Shown in pieces: positions 9,204-19,877 of a stretch of 64,000 nt of DNA. Every line of letters starts with the position of its first letter. Position 1 is the stretch's first letter. The notes under the pieces were generated by a model. It saw nothing but the letters and a program-made list of their open reading frames with translations. It was not told the origin of the DNA and did no database searches. The stretch spans positions 62,001 through 126,000 of the forward strand of contig CAVUYM010000014.1 in NCBI GenBank assembly GCA_963745675.1, written 5' to 3'. The translations under genes and the position numbers were made by a program. Origin of the DNA: JAUIIK01 sp963745675 (lineage in GTDB: Bacteria > Chloroflexota > Chloroflexia > Thermomicrobiales > CFX8).

Positions 9204-9626
9204 GCCGTCTAACTCGCCGAACAACGCTCAAACTTGCCGCTAGCGGGGCTGCACTGATGGCGCTCGGTGCAGCCTGCCAGACGGACAGCGCAGCTCCGAA
9301 GGTCGACCAAGTACGGGTTGGAGCCGAGGAATTTCCCGATCGAGCCGGCGCGCCCTTTCACAGCAAGGATGGCCGCTTCTACCTTTTTCAGGGCGAAAAC
9401 GAGCCGATTGCACTCTACACCCGCTGCACCCATCGTAGCTGCCTCGTCCGCTGGGAGAACGAGGACAGCGAGTTTCAGTGTCCCTGTCACGGAAGCAGAT
9501 TTGATCGGGATGGAATGGTCATCAATGGACCTGCAGAGCGTCCGCTCGAGCGTATGACCGTCGAACAAGATGGAGGATGGCTCGGTCGTGGTCTTCACCG
9601 GCGAGCGCTACTCTGGTGCAACCTAG
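9200..9626 (+). CDS. Tat-exported Rieske [2Fe-2S] lipoprotein
   Basis: The N-terminus SRLTRRTTLKLAASGAALMA has the twin-arginine pattern and ends in a lipobox (LGAAC), so the protein should be folded in the cytoplasm and tethered outside. The cluster ligands are in CTHRSCLV and CPCHGSRFD, giving two Cys and two His with standard spacing. It is small (about 140 residues) and has no catalytic domain, so it acts as an electron carrier. Its ATG lies inside the stop of the sugar dehydrogenase (ATGA). A base shift near 9565 restores the family ending MEDGSVVVFTGERYSGAT with TAG at 9624; without it the frame runs out into unrelated sequence. Confidence 0.85.
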
Positions 9627-9642
9627 CGCCCGGTCTTCCACG

Positions 9643-11862
9643 ATGAGCCGGGCGCGCTTGTTGATGCCGCTGTCGATGGTCGCGATGGTGGCTGGTATTG
9701 CAGGCTTTCTCACCACGCCTTCGGATCTAATGTTTCGCGTCGGTTCGCTTTTACTGGCACTTCTGATTGTTGGGATAACGAGCTGGTCGATCTCCGATCG
9801 CCCTGGCCGTGATCCTCTTGATGTGCGGATCGTCGACGCGCTGTTAATCGCGCTGGCTTTCATGGCGGCGGCTGTGTTGCTGCTCGGCAGCTTCGGGCTA
9901 CTCGGCTGGTGGATGCTCGTTGCCAGCGCCGGCATGGCCGGTTCGATATGGGCGGTGATCGATCGCAGGACTGCGTTTGACCGGCGCCGAACCCCATCCG
10001 GCAGGTTAGAGGTCGGACTGTTCGCCGCGCTCGCCATCGGATTCGGCGCTTTCGCTTTCGTTCAGGCGGTTCTCGGGCGGGTGTTTCGTCCGCCGGTTGG
10101 CGATTCACTCGCCTACCACCTGCCATTTGCCGTTGAGTGGCTCCAGCGAAAAACGCTGGACATGCCGATACCGGCAGCTGGCGATCCCTCGACGCCTTTC
10201 TACCCGCTGAATTCCGCGGCCTGGATCTACTGGCTGCTCGCTCCACTCGAGAGCGAAATCCTCGCTCGTTTCGTGCAGCTCCCCTTTCTGCTGTTGCTAG
10301 GACTCGCCACCTTTCGCCTTGCGGCAGATCTGGGCTTGTCGAAACAGGCTTCAGCAATGGCGGCGGCGATTTCGGTGAGTGTTCCAGCCATTGCTCGGAG
10401 CGCATCGATACCAGAGAACGATCTGATCATGGCCGCTCTTCTGATTACCGCAACTGCGTTTCTCATCCGGTTGGCCGGGAGGTTTACGACCTGGCGGGCA
10501 GGGATGTTCGCGTTGGTGATCGGTCTGGCTGTTGGGACAAAGGTAATCGCGCTCGGTTTCGCGGCGCTCCTGGGTCTCGTTTGGATGGTCCTGGTCCTAC
10601 GTGCTCGCTGGTCCAGTGGTTTCTGGGGGGTACTTCGTTTGCTATTTGCCGGGGCGGCGATTGTGCTACTCCTCGGCGGCTACTCCTATCTTCGTAATGC
10701 CGTCATGATGGGGAATCCACTCTATCCCGCTGGATATGAATTACCTGGCGACATTGTGCTGGACGGCCTGTACTTCCCGACCTGGGAGTGGCGGCAGGCG
10801 CACGTATTCTTCGCCTTCGACTGGGAAGCATTTCTCAATGGTTCACGGCGCGACTTCGGCTGGACGGTGACGGCCTGGGCTATACCCGGCGTCATTCTCG
10901 CGACACTCGTTTCACTCCTGGGATTGGTGTTTCGAAGCAGATCGGCACGCGATGTACAGGGACTTGTCCCGGTGATCTGGGTCGGACTTGGCCTGGCGAT
11001 CTTCTGGTACGTCATTCCCTATCATTTCAGCCGTTTTCTCTTCCCAATGATCGTCATGTCCGATCGTCGCCGGAATGTGGGCACTTGGGACGATTGGCGG
11101 CTGCTATACGAATCTTGCGTATCGAAGTCTGGTATCCACTCCTGGCGGTCCCGATCATTGGCCTCAACCTGATCAATATCCCGCTCGATCCGGCGGTGCG
11201 CGATCGTGCGCTCTACTGGATCGCGGCCGGAATCGTGATTATCGGCACGACGGTGGGATTGCTGACGCTCCGCTGGATCCCACTTCGAGCGATACGGACC
11301 GTGACTCCCGTCGCGGCGATGATTGCCCTGCTCGCCGTCATGGTTGGCTGGCCCTTTTATCAGGATGAGTATGAGGATCGGCGTATTCCCGAATGGAGGG
11401 CTCAGATCCAGGGGTTTAGCCTGACGCCTGATGCATGGGAATGGATGGAAGGCAAAACGGCAAACAGATCGAGCATCATTGCGGTTGCCGGGACGAACGA
11501 GATCTATCCATTTTATGGCCCTAGATCTTGACAACCGAATCGTGACGATCTGGAGCAGCGGGGAAGCTAGCTGAATACGGCTGGTATCGACCCCTTCGTT
11601 CTTTACGGTGAGCCGGACCGAGCAGCCTGGCAGGATGAAATCGAACGAGCCGACGTTAGGTTCATCGTCCTGACCGAAAACGTGAGCTTCGGTGGCTGGC
11701 CGGAGGAACGATCGTGGATCATGGCGTCGCCAGAACGCTATAAGCTCGAATTCTCGAATACTGAGGTCGAAATCTGGGAAGTATTGGAACCGGCGACGGA
11801 AACAGCACGCTATACTGTCCGCGAGGAGCTTTTCAACACATTTCGATTGGCACGATTATTGA
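9643..11862 (+). CDS. GT-C fold membrane glycosyltransferase (frameshifted)
   Basis: A polytopic protein with about ten or more hydrophobic segments, starting MSRARLLMPLSMVAMVAGIA at ATG 9643. The first large loop carries VGDSLAYHLPFAVEWLQ, the acidic-residue plus YH arrangement of PMT/ArnT-like (GT39/GT83) enzymes that use polyprenyl-phosphate sugars. Other markers are STPFYPLNSAAWIYWLLAP, SIPENDLIMAALLITATA and YSYLRNAVMMGNPLYP. The membrane part continues after a shift near 11060 (PLLAVPIIGLNLINIPLDPA). After another near 11525 comes a soluble tail (IDPFVLYGEPDRAAWQDE). No clear stop separates it from the lipid kinase; 11862 is the first stop in an adjacent frame and is approximate. The sugar and acceptor are unknown. 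Confidence 0.7.
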
Positions 11863-11897
11863 CCAGCACCGTCGACATTGGAGCGCCGCGCGAGCGC

Positions 11898-12855
11898 ATG
11901 CTTCACATCATCGTGAACCCATCGTCCGGAAACGGTGCGGCCGGAAAAGCGTGGCACCGCTTCGCAACTGATGTCTCGCTGCGCGGCTACAGTTTCGAAG
12001 TGCGCTTCACCGAGAAGCGCGGCGACGCCACTCGCTTTGGCCGTGAGTATGCCGAACGTGGGGTCGAAACGGTCGTCGCGATGGGTGGTGACGGCACGGT
12101 TAATGAGGTCATCAACGGGCTAATGACCGAAGATGGCGCGCTCAGCCCATCGACCCGACTGGCGATTGCGTCTACTGGAACGGGCAAGGATCTTGTACGC
12201 AGCCTTGGAACGCGATCTATCAGCCAGATGCTGGATGCGCTCGACGCTGAACATTCGACGCAGATCGATCTCGCGCTACTCACCTATGTCGATTCCGAAA
12301 GTGGTGCGGAAGCCTCGCGCTACTTCGCGAATGTGGCTGACATGGGCCTGGGCGCAGATGTCGCCCGGCGCATCGAGACTTCACCGTCGGGTAAAGCTTT
12401 CGGCGGGATGGTCTCGTATCTCGTTCAGGCCGTCAAGACGATTCGAGTCTTCAAAGGCAAACAGATCCACCTGAAGCTTGACGGTGAAACGGCTTTCGAG
12501 GGCACGGCCCAAATGGTCGTCTTTTGCAATGGCGCGTACTTCGCCGGCGGCATGCGGATTGCGCCGCTTTCATCGCTGCGTGATGGTTTGCTCGATGTCG
12601 TCGTCCTGGAGGATGTCGGCCGGCGCAAGCTGTTGACTTCGTTGCTACCGCGCGTCTATCTGGGGCGCCACATCGGGCAGGATGGCGTCCACCATCTTCA
12701 AGGCGAAGCAGGCCTCGATAGACACGCCCGAACCATTCATGGTGGAGCTCGATGGTGAATTGCCGGGGATGTCACCGATTTCGGTAGCCGTCGCTCCGAG
12801 CGCCCTGACGGTCGTTGCACAACCCGAGTCAGAAGCGAACAATGAAGGACAATAG
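11898..12855 (+). CDS. Diacylglycerol/lipid kinase family protein (frameshifted near the 3' end)
   Basis: The N-terminus MLHIIVNPSSGNGAAGKAWH, the nucleotide-binding motif AMGGDGTVNEVINGLM and ASTGTGKDLVRSLG identify the DAGKc (DgkB/YegS/LCB5) family, which phosphorylates diacylglycerol or related lipids at the inner membrane face. The second, beta-rich domain has NVADMGLGADVARRIE and NGAYFAGGMRIAPLSSLRDG. A single base shift near 12675 restores the normal C-terminus (ASIDTPEPFMVELDGELPGM) and a stop at 12853. The upstream frame is open into the glycosyltransferase tail, so the start is set at the family N-terminus (ATG 11898) rather than by a clear ribosome binding site. The gene order suggests lipid-linked sugar or envelope metabolism. 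Confidence 0.8.
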
Positions 12856-12987
12856 CCCGGAATATCCTGTACTATAGATCGATTATCTCGTGTTGAACTG
12901 AATCGGCACGTGTCGCATTCATCCTTGTTCAATCGTTGTACTAGTCTCTGCAGCCTCCGGGTAGTAGAGGATACGGGGGAAATTGTG

Positions 12988-14127
12988 GTGTCAGTTAAAT
13001 CCAGCCAAGTCGGCGGTTTGAGTACGAACGGTTCACCGGTCACCTTCTCGCCAGTCAACCACTCAGTGAGTGATCTTCAAGCCTGGTTCCGCGATGGCCT
13101 TGTCGCCGAATTGCAGCGACGAGGTTTTGAGCTTACAGAAGGTCGTCCGGACGAATCCAATCTGGTGCTAAACATCACCGACTATGCGAATCCCCAAAGT
13201 TTTCGACGCAAATCACAGGGCACGTTCGGGATTGCAGTCGTTGAGATTAGCGAGCGACCCGACGATTTCATACGTGCCTGCTACCCCATTCTCGTGCGTT
13301 CGCTTTGCCAGGTTGCAATTGTCCTTTTGCAGGATGGTGATTCGCTCGAGGCGCATTTCTTGACGATGGAGCAGGGGCATTACGCCCTCGTTCATCCTGC
13401 CGGTGGCGATGACGCGGCCTTTTTTGCCGAGGTCCACGACCGCATCGAGCCGCTGGTCACCGCTCGCTACGTCATCAACAACATATATATCCCGGATCTC
13501 CCCCGGGAACTGTGGAACGGCGACGAGATCAGCACTCAGCTCATCGAGGCTGGCCGCCAACTGGATGCGCTCAATCTGCTGCCCGCCCCTTGGCCAATCG
13601 ACGAGTTACTCGACGAACGCGAGCGACGCCATGTCAAGCGCCTCTTCCAGATCGGCGGACTTTCCTACGGCAACCTCTCAGCCCGGAAGTCTGCTGATAC
13701 GTTCTGGATGAGTGCCAGCGGCGTCAACAAGGGCAAGCTCAAAGACATTGGCCGCGACGTCCTTCTCGTTACCGGTTTCGATGCAGACGAACACGCGATG
13801 GTGCTGAGCGTCCCGGAGAACGTCGAACCACGCCGGGTCTCTGTTGACGCCATCGAGCATTTCATGATCTACCAGGAGCACCCCGAGGTCGGCGCGATCA
13901 TTCACGTTCACGCCTGGATGGATGGGATCAAATCGACCCACATCAATTACCCCTGTGGCACACGCGAGCTGGCCGTCGCCGTCGCCGAGCTGGTGCGGCA
14001 GGAACCTGATCCGTCCCGAGCTGTCATCGGTCTCAAGAACCACGGCGTTACCATTACCGGCCTTTCATTGCCGGAGATCTTCGAACGCATCGAAGGCAAG
14101 CTCATCAACGACGTTCCAATGACCTGA
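12988..14127 (+). CDS. Class II aldolase/adducin-domain protein with a novel N-terminal domain
   Basis: A 379-residue protein in two parts. Residues 185-379 are a class II aldolase/adducin head: GGLSYGNLSARKSADTFWMS, GAIIHVHAWMDG (metal-binding His-x-His) and VIGLKNHGVTITG (third His). The family makes or breaks C-C bonds of sugar phosphates such as fuculose- or ribulose-phosphate. Residues 1-180 contain a domain I do not recognise (FRDGLVAELQRRGFELTEGR, FGIAVVEISERPDDFIRACY). The start is GTG 12988, seven bases after GGGGGA; the frame is open upstream to 12910 without a better site. It appears monocistronic. Confidence 0.7.
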   Translation: MSVKSSQVGGLSTNGSPVTFSPVNHSVSDLQAWFRDGLVAELQRRGFELTEGRPDESNLVLNITDYANPQSFRRKSQGTFGIAVVEISERPDDFIRACYPILVRSLCQVAIVLLQDGDSLEAHFLTMEQGHYALVHPAGGDDAAFFAEVHDRIEPLVTARYVINNIYIPDLPRELWNGDEISTQLIEAGRQLDALNLLPAPWPIDELLDERERRHVKRLFQIGGLSYGNLSARKSADTFWMSASGVNKGKLKDIGRDVLLVTGFDADEHAMVLSVPENVEPRRVSVDAIEHFMIYQEHPEVGAIIHVHAWMDGIKSTHINYPCGTRELAVAVAELVRQEPDPSRAVIGLKNHGVTITGLSLPEIFERIEGKLINDVPMT

Positions 14128-14202
14128 GATCAGGGAATAGGTGACAGGTAATAGGGAACAGCAGAATGGGGATCGGGAATTAGCGAGAGCTCTCACTCAC
14201 TC

Positions 14203-15055
14203 CGCATAGGCATCTTTTTGCCGCCTGGCAGTTGGGACGCGACGCTTCGCAGCTGGCAACTCGTCGAAGAACTTGGTTTCGATTGCGCTGGGGTGACCGA
14301 TCACTTCATGCCGACGTCGGGTGAGGGCAAAGCGCTCGACCAACCGTTTCCGGAAGCCTGGACACTGCTTTCGGCGCTTGCGGCCAAGTCGGAGCGTATG
14401 CGCGTAGCGGTGCTCGTTGCTGGGAATACTTATCGCCATCCCGTTCTGCTTGCAAAACAGGCGGTGACCCTCGATCACATCACCGGAGGGCGCGTAGATC
14501 TCGGGATCGGCGCCGGTTGGTATGAGGCCGAACATCGCAAATTTGGCTGGGAGTTTCCTCCCTGCCGGCACTCGTGTCGACATGCTCGAAGAGTCATTAC
14601 AGGTCATCCGCAGCCTCCTGACTGAGCGACGCACGACGTTTGAAGGCAAGCACTACGAGCTGGACGACGCTCCATTTCAGCCCAAACCCGTACAGGAGCA
14701 GCTGCCAATCATGGTAGGTGGGCAAAAGCGCCGGATGATGGGATTGGTGGCCCGCTATGCCGATATCTGGTCTATCGACCAGGGACCGGTCGAGATGCGC
14801 GCCAGCGGGGATTTGCTCGAAGCTGCCTGCGCAGACATTGGCCGCGATCACAACGAAATCCGCCGCTCCGCCTTTGTCGTCTCGCGCCGCGCTGGACGCG
14901 AGCCCTGGGAATCGCTTGATGCGTTCCTGGACGTACTGAACAGCTACATCGACGCCGGGGCAAGCGAGGTGTACTTCAAGATGCCCGATGAGTCACAGTG
15001 GGATCTCTTGCACGAGATTGGCAAACGGCTTCCAGAGCTGCGCGCGAACTACTGA
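14203..15055 (+). CDS. LLM-class F420-type oxidoreductase (frameshifted, start unclear)
   Basis: A luciferase-like TIM barrel: RIGIFLPPGSWDATLRSWQ, LGFDCAGVTDHFMPT, RMRVAVLVAGNTYRHPVLLA, LDHITGGRVDLGIGAGWYE, PIMVGGQKRRMMGLVARYAD. This pattern fits the F420-dependent branch, which carries out hydride transfers on secondary metabolites, lipids or xenobiotics. A one-base shift near 14565 joins the two halves (KFGWEFPP to AGTRVDMLEESLQVIRSLL). The first strand (RIGIFL) has no ATG, GTG or TTG before it up to an in-frame stop, so either another indel hides the start or the gene begins at TTG 14218, which would delete the strand. Length is then about 284 residues, normal for the family. Confidence 0.75.
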
Positions 15056-15094
15056 TTGCAGCGAGCCGAATATCGGATGATCGCTAGAACGTAA

Positions 15095-15130
15095 CCGGTG
15101 GCCGGTTGAATCTATTCAACCAACCACCGG
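15095..15130. terminator. Bidirectional terminator between convergent genes
   Basis: A 17-bp stem (CCGGTGGCCGGTTGAAT / ATTCAACCAACCACCGG, two mismatches) with a 2-nt gap lies between the LLM oxidoreductase (plus) and the HtrA gene (minus). Confidence 0.6.
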
Positions 15131-15154
15131 GCTAGTGCTTCAGCGGAAACCGGA

Positions 15155-16297
15155 TTACGTGGACGGTTCTTCCTTGAGGGTGGCAGTAAGTTCGAGTGCT
15201 TGCTTGTCCCGCAGAACCGAGAGCGTCACGGTATCTCCTGGCTTGTGGGATTCGAGGATCTGAGCCAGCGCTGAGTCCTCCGTCAATTCGACACCGTCAA
15301 TCTTCGTGATGATGTCTTTCGCTTTGAGGCCCGCATCCTCCGCTGGTGATCCGCTGGCTACTTTGCCAATGTACGCGCCGAAGGTTTGGTCGATACCTAT
15401 TTGCGCGGCGATTGCCGCGTTGAGTGGCGCGTACTGGATTCCGAGATATGGATGGACGGCGTGGCCGGTTGCCACCAGCTGGTCCGCGATCGGTTTCACC
15501 GTCGCAATTGATATAGCGAAGCCGATGCCTTCAGCCTGGATTCCCGGTTCTGCCTGGCCGGCTACCAGAGTGTTGATTGCAATGACCTCGCCATTCAGAT
15601 TCACAAGTGGGCCGCCGGAGTTCCCGGGATTTATTGCGGCGTCCGTCTGAACCACATCAAAGAGGAATGGTCCTGGTTGGCCGGAGGAATCCGCTGGTTC
15701 CTGGACTGTGCGCCCTGTGGCGCTTACGACACCTGCCGTGACCGTTGGTCCACCGGGCAACGCAAGCGCGTTACCGATAGCAACGACCCAGTCACCGATC
15801 GCAAGTTTGCTTGAATCTCCAAGTGCCGCTACTGGAAGATTTTCGCCCTTAATCTGTAAGACGGCGAGGTCGGTCTGGGCGTCCTGGCCAACTAGATCGG
15901 CTGTGAATGATCTCCCATCGGGCAGTGTGACAAGCAGTTTTTCGGCGCCTTCAACGACGTGATCGTTGGTGATGATGTGGCCCTCTGTGTCATAGATGAC
16001 GCCCGATCCAACCCCGGCGGGCACACTGAAGGGCTGGTTGAACTGGTCGAATGCCGTCTGCTGGTTGGTGATCTGTACGACGGCCGGCCTTACCTGTTGA
16101 ACGACATCGCCGATAGCAATGCTAAACAGATTGCTGCTGTCGATTGGCGTCGCCGTCGCTGCTGGAGTGCTTGTTGGTAAAGGCGAGGGGGTCGCTTCTG
16201 AGGCGTTACCGTTGTTCGTGCTGATGCTGCAGCTTGTTGCGAGGAAGAGTATCACCGCGATCGGGATGACAATCCAGCTGCGTCGTCTAACATTCAT
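15155..16297 (-). CDS. HtrA/DegP-type S1C serine protease, lipoprotein
   Basis: A 380-residue protein. The signal peptide ends in the lipobox LATSC (Cys23), followed by a Ser/Thr/Pro-rich linker (30-52). The trypsin-like domain carries the triad His113 (TNDHVVEG), Asp143 (QTDLAVL) and Ser227 (NPGNSGGPL). One PDZ domain occupies about residues 280-375 (YLGIQYAPLN, GSPAEDAGLKAKDIITKIDG). HtrA proteases degrade or refold damaged proteins outside the membrane, and the lipid anchor should keep this one on the cell surface. It is intact and apparently monocistronic. No regulator is adjacent. Confidence 0.9.
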   Translation of the reverse strand: MNVRRRSWIVIPIAVILFLATSCSISTNNGNASEATPSPLPTSTPAATATPIDSSNLFSIAIGDVVQQVRPAVVQITNQQTAFDQFNQPFSVPAGVGSGVIYDTEGHIITNDHVVEGAEKLLVTLPDGRSFTADLVGQDAQTDLAVLQIKGENLPVAALGDSSKLAIGDWVVAIGNALALPGGPTVTAGVVSATGRTVQEPADSSGQPGPFLFDVVQTDAAINPGNSGGPLVNLNGEVIAINTLVAGQAEPGIQAEGIGFAISIATVKPIADQLVATGHAVHPYLGIQYAPLNAAIAAQIGIDQTFGAYIGKVASGSPAEDAGLKAKDIITKIDGVELTEDSALAQILESHKPGDTVTLSVLRDKQALELTATLKEEPST

Positions 16298-16633
16298 TCT
16301 TTATCTCGATTCCAGAGCGGGGCCGAGTATGACCCGGCGACTCTCAATGTGCTGGTCTCAAGAGGGGTTAGTTACTCATGTTGGGCCAGCTACGATCTTG
16401 TGTTCACATTCTTGATCGCGAGCTGTAGACCGGGTCGCATCGTCATGCAACCGAGTCGTGCAGACGGGCAATTCAGACCTATATATAGAAATGATTGGAT
16501 TCACACTTCGTTATGTGGCGCACATCACGCCGTTTGGCCATCGGGGGCAGGGCTCTTGACGATTCCACAACTGCGCTAGCCATGCTCCAACGCGGCCAGA
16601 TACCCGGATCGAGCCGGGCTAACGAAAGCGGAA

Positions 16634-17527
16634 TTACCGATAGGCGACAACGCCAAACGCCTTCGGTGCGCGGCGCACACGTTCAAATCCGGCTGCTTGC
16701 AAGCGACGGATCACGCCGTCAGTCGTGCGGCGGCCACTCTTGCTGGTCGGGTCGCCAATATAGTGAAAGAGCCGCCCCCTGCGATCCAGCACCCGATGCA
16801 ATTCGCGGTAGAAAGCTTCGGAATAGAGTTCTCCAGCCAGAGCCAAAGTCGGCGGATCGTGGATGATCCGGTCGAAGGAGGCATCGTCGAGATCTCGAAT
16901 CAACTCGTTGACGTCGGCGAGCACGACGCTGATGTTGTCGCGAGTGAGCAGCTCGTGCGACCAGGGGTTGTAGCGGATAATCTCGATTGCTGCCGGGTCC
17001 AGTTCGACGCTCAATACATGGTCGGCGGTCCTGGCGGCTTCGATCGCTGTATAGCCCAGACCGGTGGCGGTATCGAGAACGCGCCCTGTTACCGGACGAA
17101 TGGCCTGGATCTTCTCGCGTGTGTCGTCCATCGGATCGCTGCCCTTGATGCGATGCATCGTGAATCCACCGACCAGCGTCGTGGGTGTACCACCCGTCTG
17201 AATCAGAGAGCGATACCAACCGGTCGTCTCCGAGAAAACGCCGACGGGCCAGGGTTCACCATCGTCCAGAATCGCGTAGCATCGTTCCTCATTGCCGGTG
17301 CACATTTCTATCGCCTCCCAGGAGACGAATACGCCTGTAGGAGTTTGAACGCCGTTTTGAGTCAGGATGACGACTACTTCCGTCAAGCCAAGATCGAATG
17401 ACGTATCGATCTCGCCCGCTCCGGCTACTCGGGCTCTGAGAAGGTTGGATGCCATTTCGGCGGTCAACAACGGAACGACGATGGGTTCGTCGGACAGCGG
17501 TACATATCGGGAGGATGCTAGCTTCAT
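16634..17527 (-). CDS. COG2521-like SAM-dependent methyltransferase
   Basis: A 297-residue intact protein. The C-terminal two thirds are a class I Rossmann methyltransferase: VLDTATGLGYTAIEAA (SAM-binding motif I), VLSVELDPAAIEII (motif II), NISVVLADVNELI, and IIHDPPTLALAGELYS, where DPP takes the place of the usual motif IV. The first 130 residues form a separate domain (IDTSFDLGLTEVVVILTQNG, EAIEMC). This layout matches the predicted archaeal-type methyltransferase group COG2521, whose substrate is not established as far as I know. The small gene at 17552 ends 24 nt upstream on the same strand, so the two may be co-transcribed. Confidence 0.75.
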   Translation of the reverse strand: MKLASSRYVPLSDEPIVVPLLTAEMASNLLRARVAGAGEIDTSFDLGLTEVVVILTQNGVQTPTGVFVSWEAIEMCTGNEERCYAILDDGEPWPVGVFSETTGWYRSLIQTGGTPTTLVGGFTMHRIKGSDPMDDTREKIQAIRPVTGRVLDTATGLGYTAIEAARTADHVLSVELDPAAIEIIRYNPWSHELLTRDNISVVLADVNELIRDLDDASFDRIIHDPPTLALAGELYSEAFYRELHRVLDRRGRLFHYIGDPTSKSGRRTTDGVIRRLQAAGFERVRRAPKAFGVVAYR

Positions 17528-17551
17528 GAGATGGTGACGATCTCGAGGCAG

Positions 17552-17807
17552 TCAGGCATTCACATCGGATTCGTGACGCGCCACCAGCGCCGCCGTCAAC
17601 GATTGCCACAGATCTGCGCGATTTGCCTGCGTTGTCGCCATATAGCCACTGACTTCCTGTTCCTCTTCGAGTGCGCTCATAGCCAGATACCACTCAACGA
17701 TCTGGAATGCTGAGCGTTCACCGGGCGTCAGGGTGTCAATGAAATCACTCAGCTTCGTTGCCAGTGCTCTGGATGTCTGCTTCCGTGACCTCGATTTCGT
17801 TGGCCAT
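17552..17807 (-). CDS. Small helical protein of unknown function (frameshifted)
   Basis: ATG at 17807 begins MANEIEVTEADIQ, preceded by AGGCGGG. After a one-base shift near 17775 it continues LATKLSDFIDTLTPGERSAF, QIVEWYLAMSALEEEQEVSG and ends ARHESDVNA, about 85 residues. It is acidic and predicted helical, with no Cys, signal peptide or membrane segment. The LSDFIDTLTPGERSAF stretch resembles helical leader-like segments of small Chloroflexi proteins, but there is no core peptide or modification enzyme next to it, so I do not call it a RiPP precursor. It immediately precedes the methyltransferase gene. Confidence 0.5.
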
Positions 17808-17959
17808 TGGGGGCCCGCCTTTCGTCGGTCAATCAATCTTCGCATGCTAGGCGTAAGCCGGGCGACCTCGCTAAGCTAATCTCGACCTCGGGCGCAACAA
17901 TCGCGCTACGATCAACCATGACGCTGAGGATTGCACACTCATAAGACGAGGAGGCCTGC

Positions 17960-19583
17960 ATGGCCCGCATGTATCCTGAACGCCTGCCCACGACGGTGGA
18001 GAGCAATGCAGAACGGGAGTTGTTTGCTGCGTTTCAGGAAAACGTTAGCGACCGTCGTACTGTGCTTGCGGGCGTGAACTGGATCTACTCGAACGATCGC
18101 GGTCAAGCCCGCACGGCCGAGGCGGACTTCGTCGTGCTCGATCCCGAACGGGGCATACTGGTCATCGAGGTCAAAGGCGGCACCGTTGGTCACGATGCGC
18201 GTTCGGGCCGCTGGTATAGCATCAGTCGCGGCGGCAACAACCATACAATCAAGGATCCGGTCGAGCAGGCGCGCAAAGCATTCTTTGACCTGCGAGCTGA
18301 GCTTCAGTCCGAATACAAGACATCCCGCTTTCAGTATCAGGGTGGTCACGGGCTGGCATTTACCGACGGCACCGTCGAGGGGGTAGCGTTGCCCGAGGAT
18401 GCGCCACGGGCGATCATCATCGATCGAAATGATCTCGAAAATCTCGACCAACGCATCGACGCGATGTTTCGCTTCTGGACTGCGCCCAACGATCCTACCC
18501 CCGGTAGTGCCGGGGTTCAGGCTGCGGTTGACTTGCTGGCGCGGACCTGGGAATTGCGTTCGCCGCTCGCGTTTGACGTAAAGCGCGAAGCATCGGAGAT
18601 GCGCACCCTGACCGAGCGGCAGTTCTCGCTGTTGAGCTTTATCGACCGCAACCCGCGCGCGCTCGTGAGTGGCTGTGCCGGTTCGGGCAAGACCTTCCTG
18701 GCGGCGGAGAAGGCGAGGCGACTCGCCGAGCGCGGGATTCCCACCCTGCTCACCTGCTTCAATAAGGCATTGGCCGCCTGGTTGCGCGAGCAGCTCAGCC
18801 CAGTGCCCGAAACACTCCATATCCAGCACTTCCATGAGTTTGCGTACGAATTTGCAGAATCGGCCGGCCTCGATCCGGGAAAACCGGATGAGATGGACTT
18901 CGGCTACTACTACAACATCCACTTGCCAGCGCTACTGATGGATGCACTCGCTCGGACAGAGAGGCGCTTCGACGCCATCGTCGTCGACGAGGGCCAGGAT
19001 TTTCAAGAGGACTGGTGGTTGTCGTTGCTGGAGTTGCTGCGCGATCCCGACGAGGGCATCTTCTACATCTTTTTCGATGAGCAGCAGGCGATCTACAACC
19101 AGGGTCAAGCTCTACCGTTCGAGACTCCACCCTTTGAGCTCAATGAGAATCTCCGGAACACCCAGGGGATCCACCAGCACATCGCTCACTTCTACGATGA
19201 GAATGTACGCAGCGCGGGGCCGGAAGGCCGTCCGCCGGTCATCGTGAAGAGCGACGATCCGATCACGGCGCTCGGCGACCAGCTGACGCGCCTTATTCGA
19301 GGCGGTGATCTCGCCGTCTCGGATATCGTCGATATTGACACCGGCAAGCGAGCGTCGCAGCCAATGGTCGACCGGGCAGCGCGCGGGCCGCTACCGTCTT
19401 ACCTGGCAGGATCCGCCGCCGGACGGCGAGGTGCTCGTCTCAACCATCCACAGTTTCAAGGGCCTCGAAAGCCCGGTCGTGATCCTCACTGAGATGGACG
19501 GCTATCCTGCCGACCACCAACTCCAGCTCGTCGCCTGCTCCCGGGCCAAGCACGAGCTGGTGGTGATCAGCCCCGCGTCCTAG
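17960..19583 (+). CDS. NERD-domain UvrD-like helicase (frameshifted near the 3' end)
   Basis: Residues 1-120 form a NERD nuclease-related domain (AEADFVVLDPERGILVIEVK, the D...ExK pattern). A superfamily 1 helicase follows: Walker A VSGCAGSGKTFLA, LLTCFNKALAAWL, Walker B IVVDEGQDFQEDWW, FFDEQQAIYN and, after a shift near 19370, VSTIHSFKGLESPVVIL and VACSRAKHELVVI (motifs V and VI). Length is about 541 residues. The start at 17960 has GAGGAGG five bases upstream. Such NERD-helicases act in DNA processing and some belong to defence islands; no partner gene here supports a defence role. It appears monocistronic. Confidence 0.85.
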
Positions 19584-19877
19584 AGATGTCGTAAGCTGGC
19601 TAAATCGGGCGACGCCTTCGGCAAATCATGATGGACTGATCTGATCATGAAACGATGGAACGGCAGCTAAGCAAGCGCGTTTCTCCGACACTGGGAATCA
19701 GGTTACGGATGCAAAGTACGATTGCGAATGTCAGTCGGGTAAGTGGTCTCGTGATCGAATTGCGCGGATTTGGGTCTTCCTGTCAGGTCGGAAGACTCTG
19801 GCTGTCATGGGCATAGAACCTGTCAGTCGAATGACTACGGTGCCTGTGACCACCCCCTCTGGATCGGATATGGCTAA
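19584..19877. other. Intergenic region with a small hairpin
   Basis: No gene seen. A 7-bp inverted repeat (GTCTTCC / GGAAGAC, near 19772-19794) lies within it. It may be a weak terminator or part of the mgtC leader; there is no T-run. Confidence 0.3.

Noticed and set aside
17552..17807. Small helical protein next to a methyltransferase, considered as a RiPP precursor
   Set aside because: It has no Cys/Ser/Thr-rich core or leader cleavage site and no maturation enzyme, and the methyltransferase belongs to a COG2521-like group.
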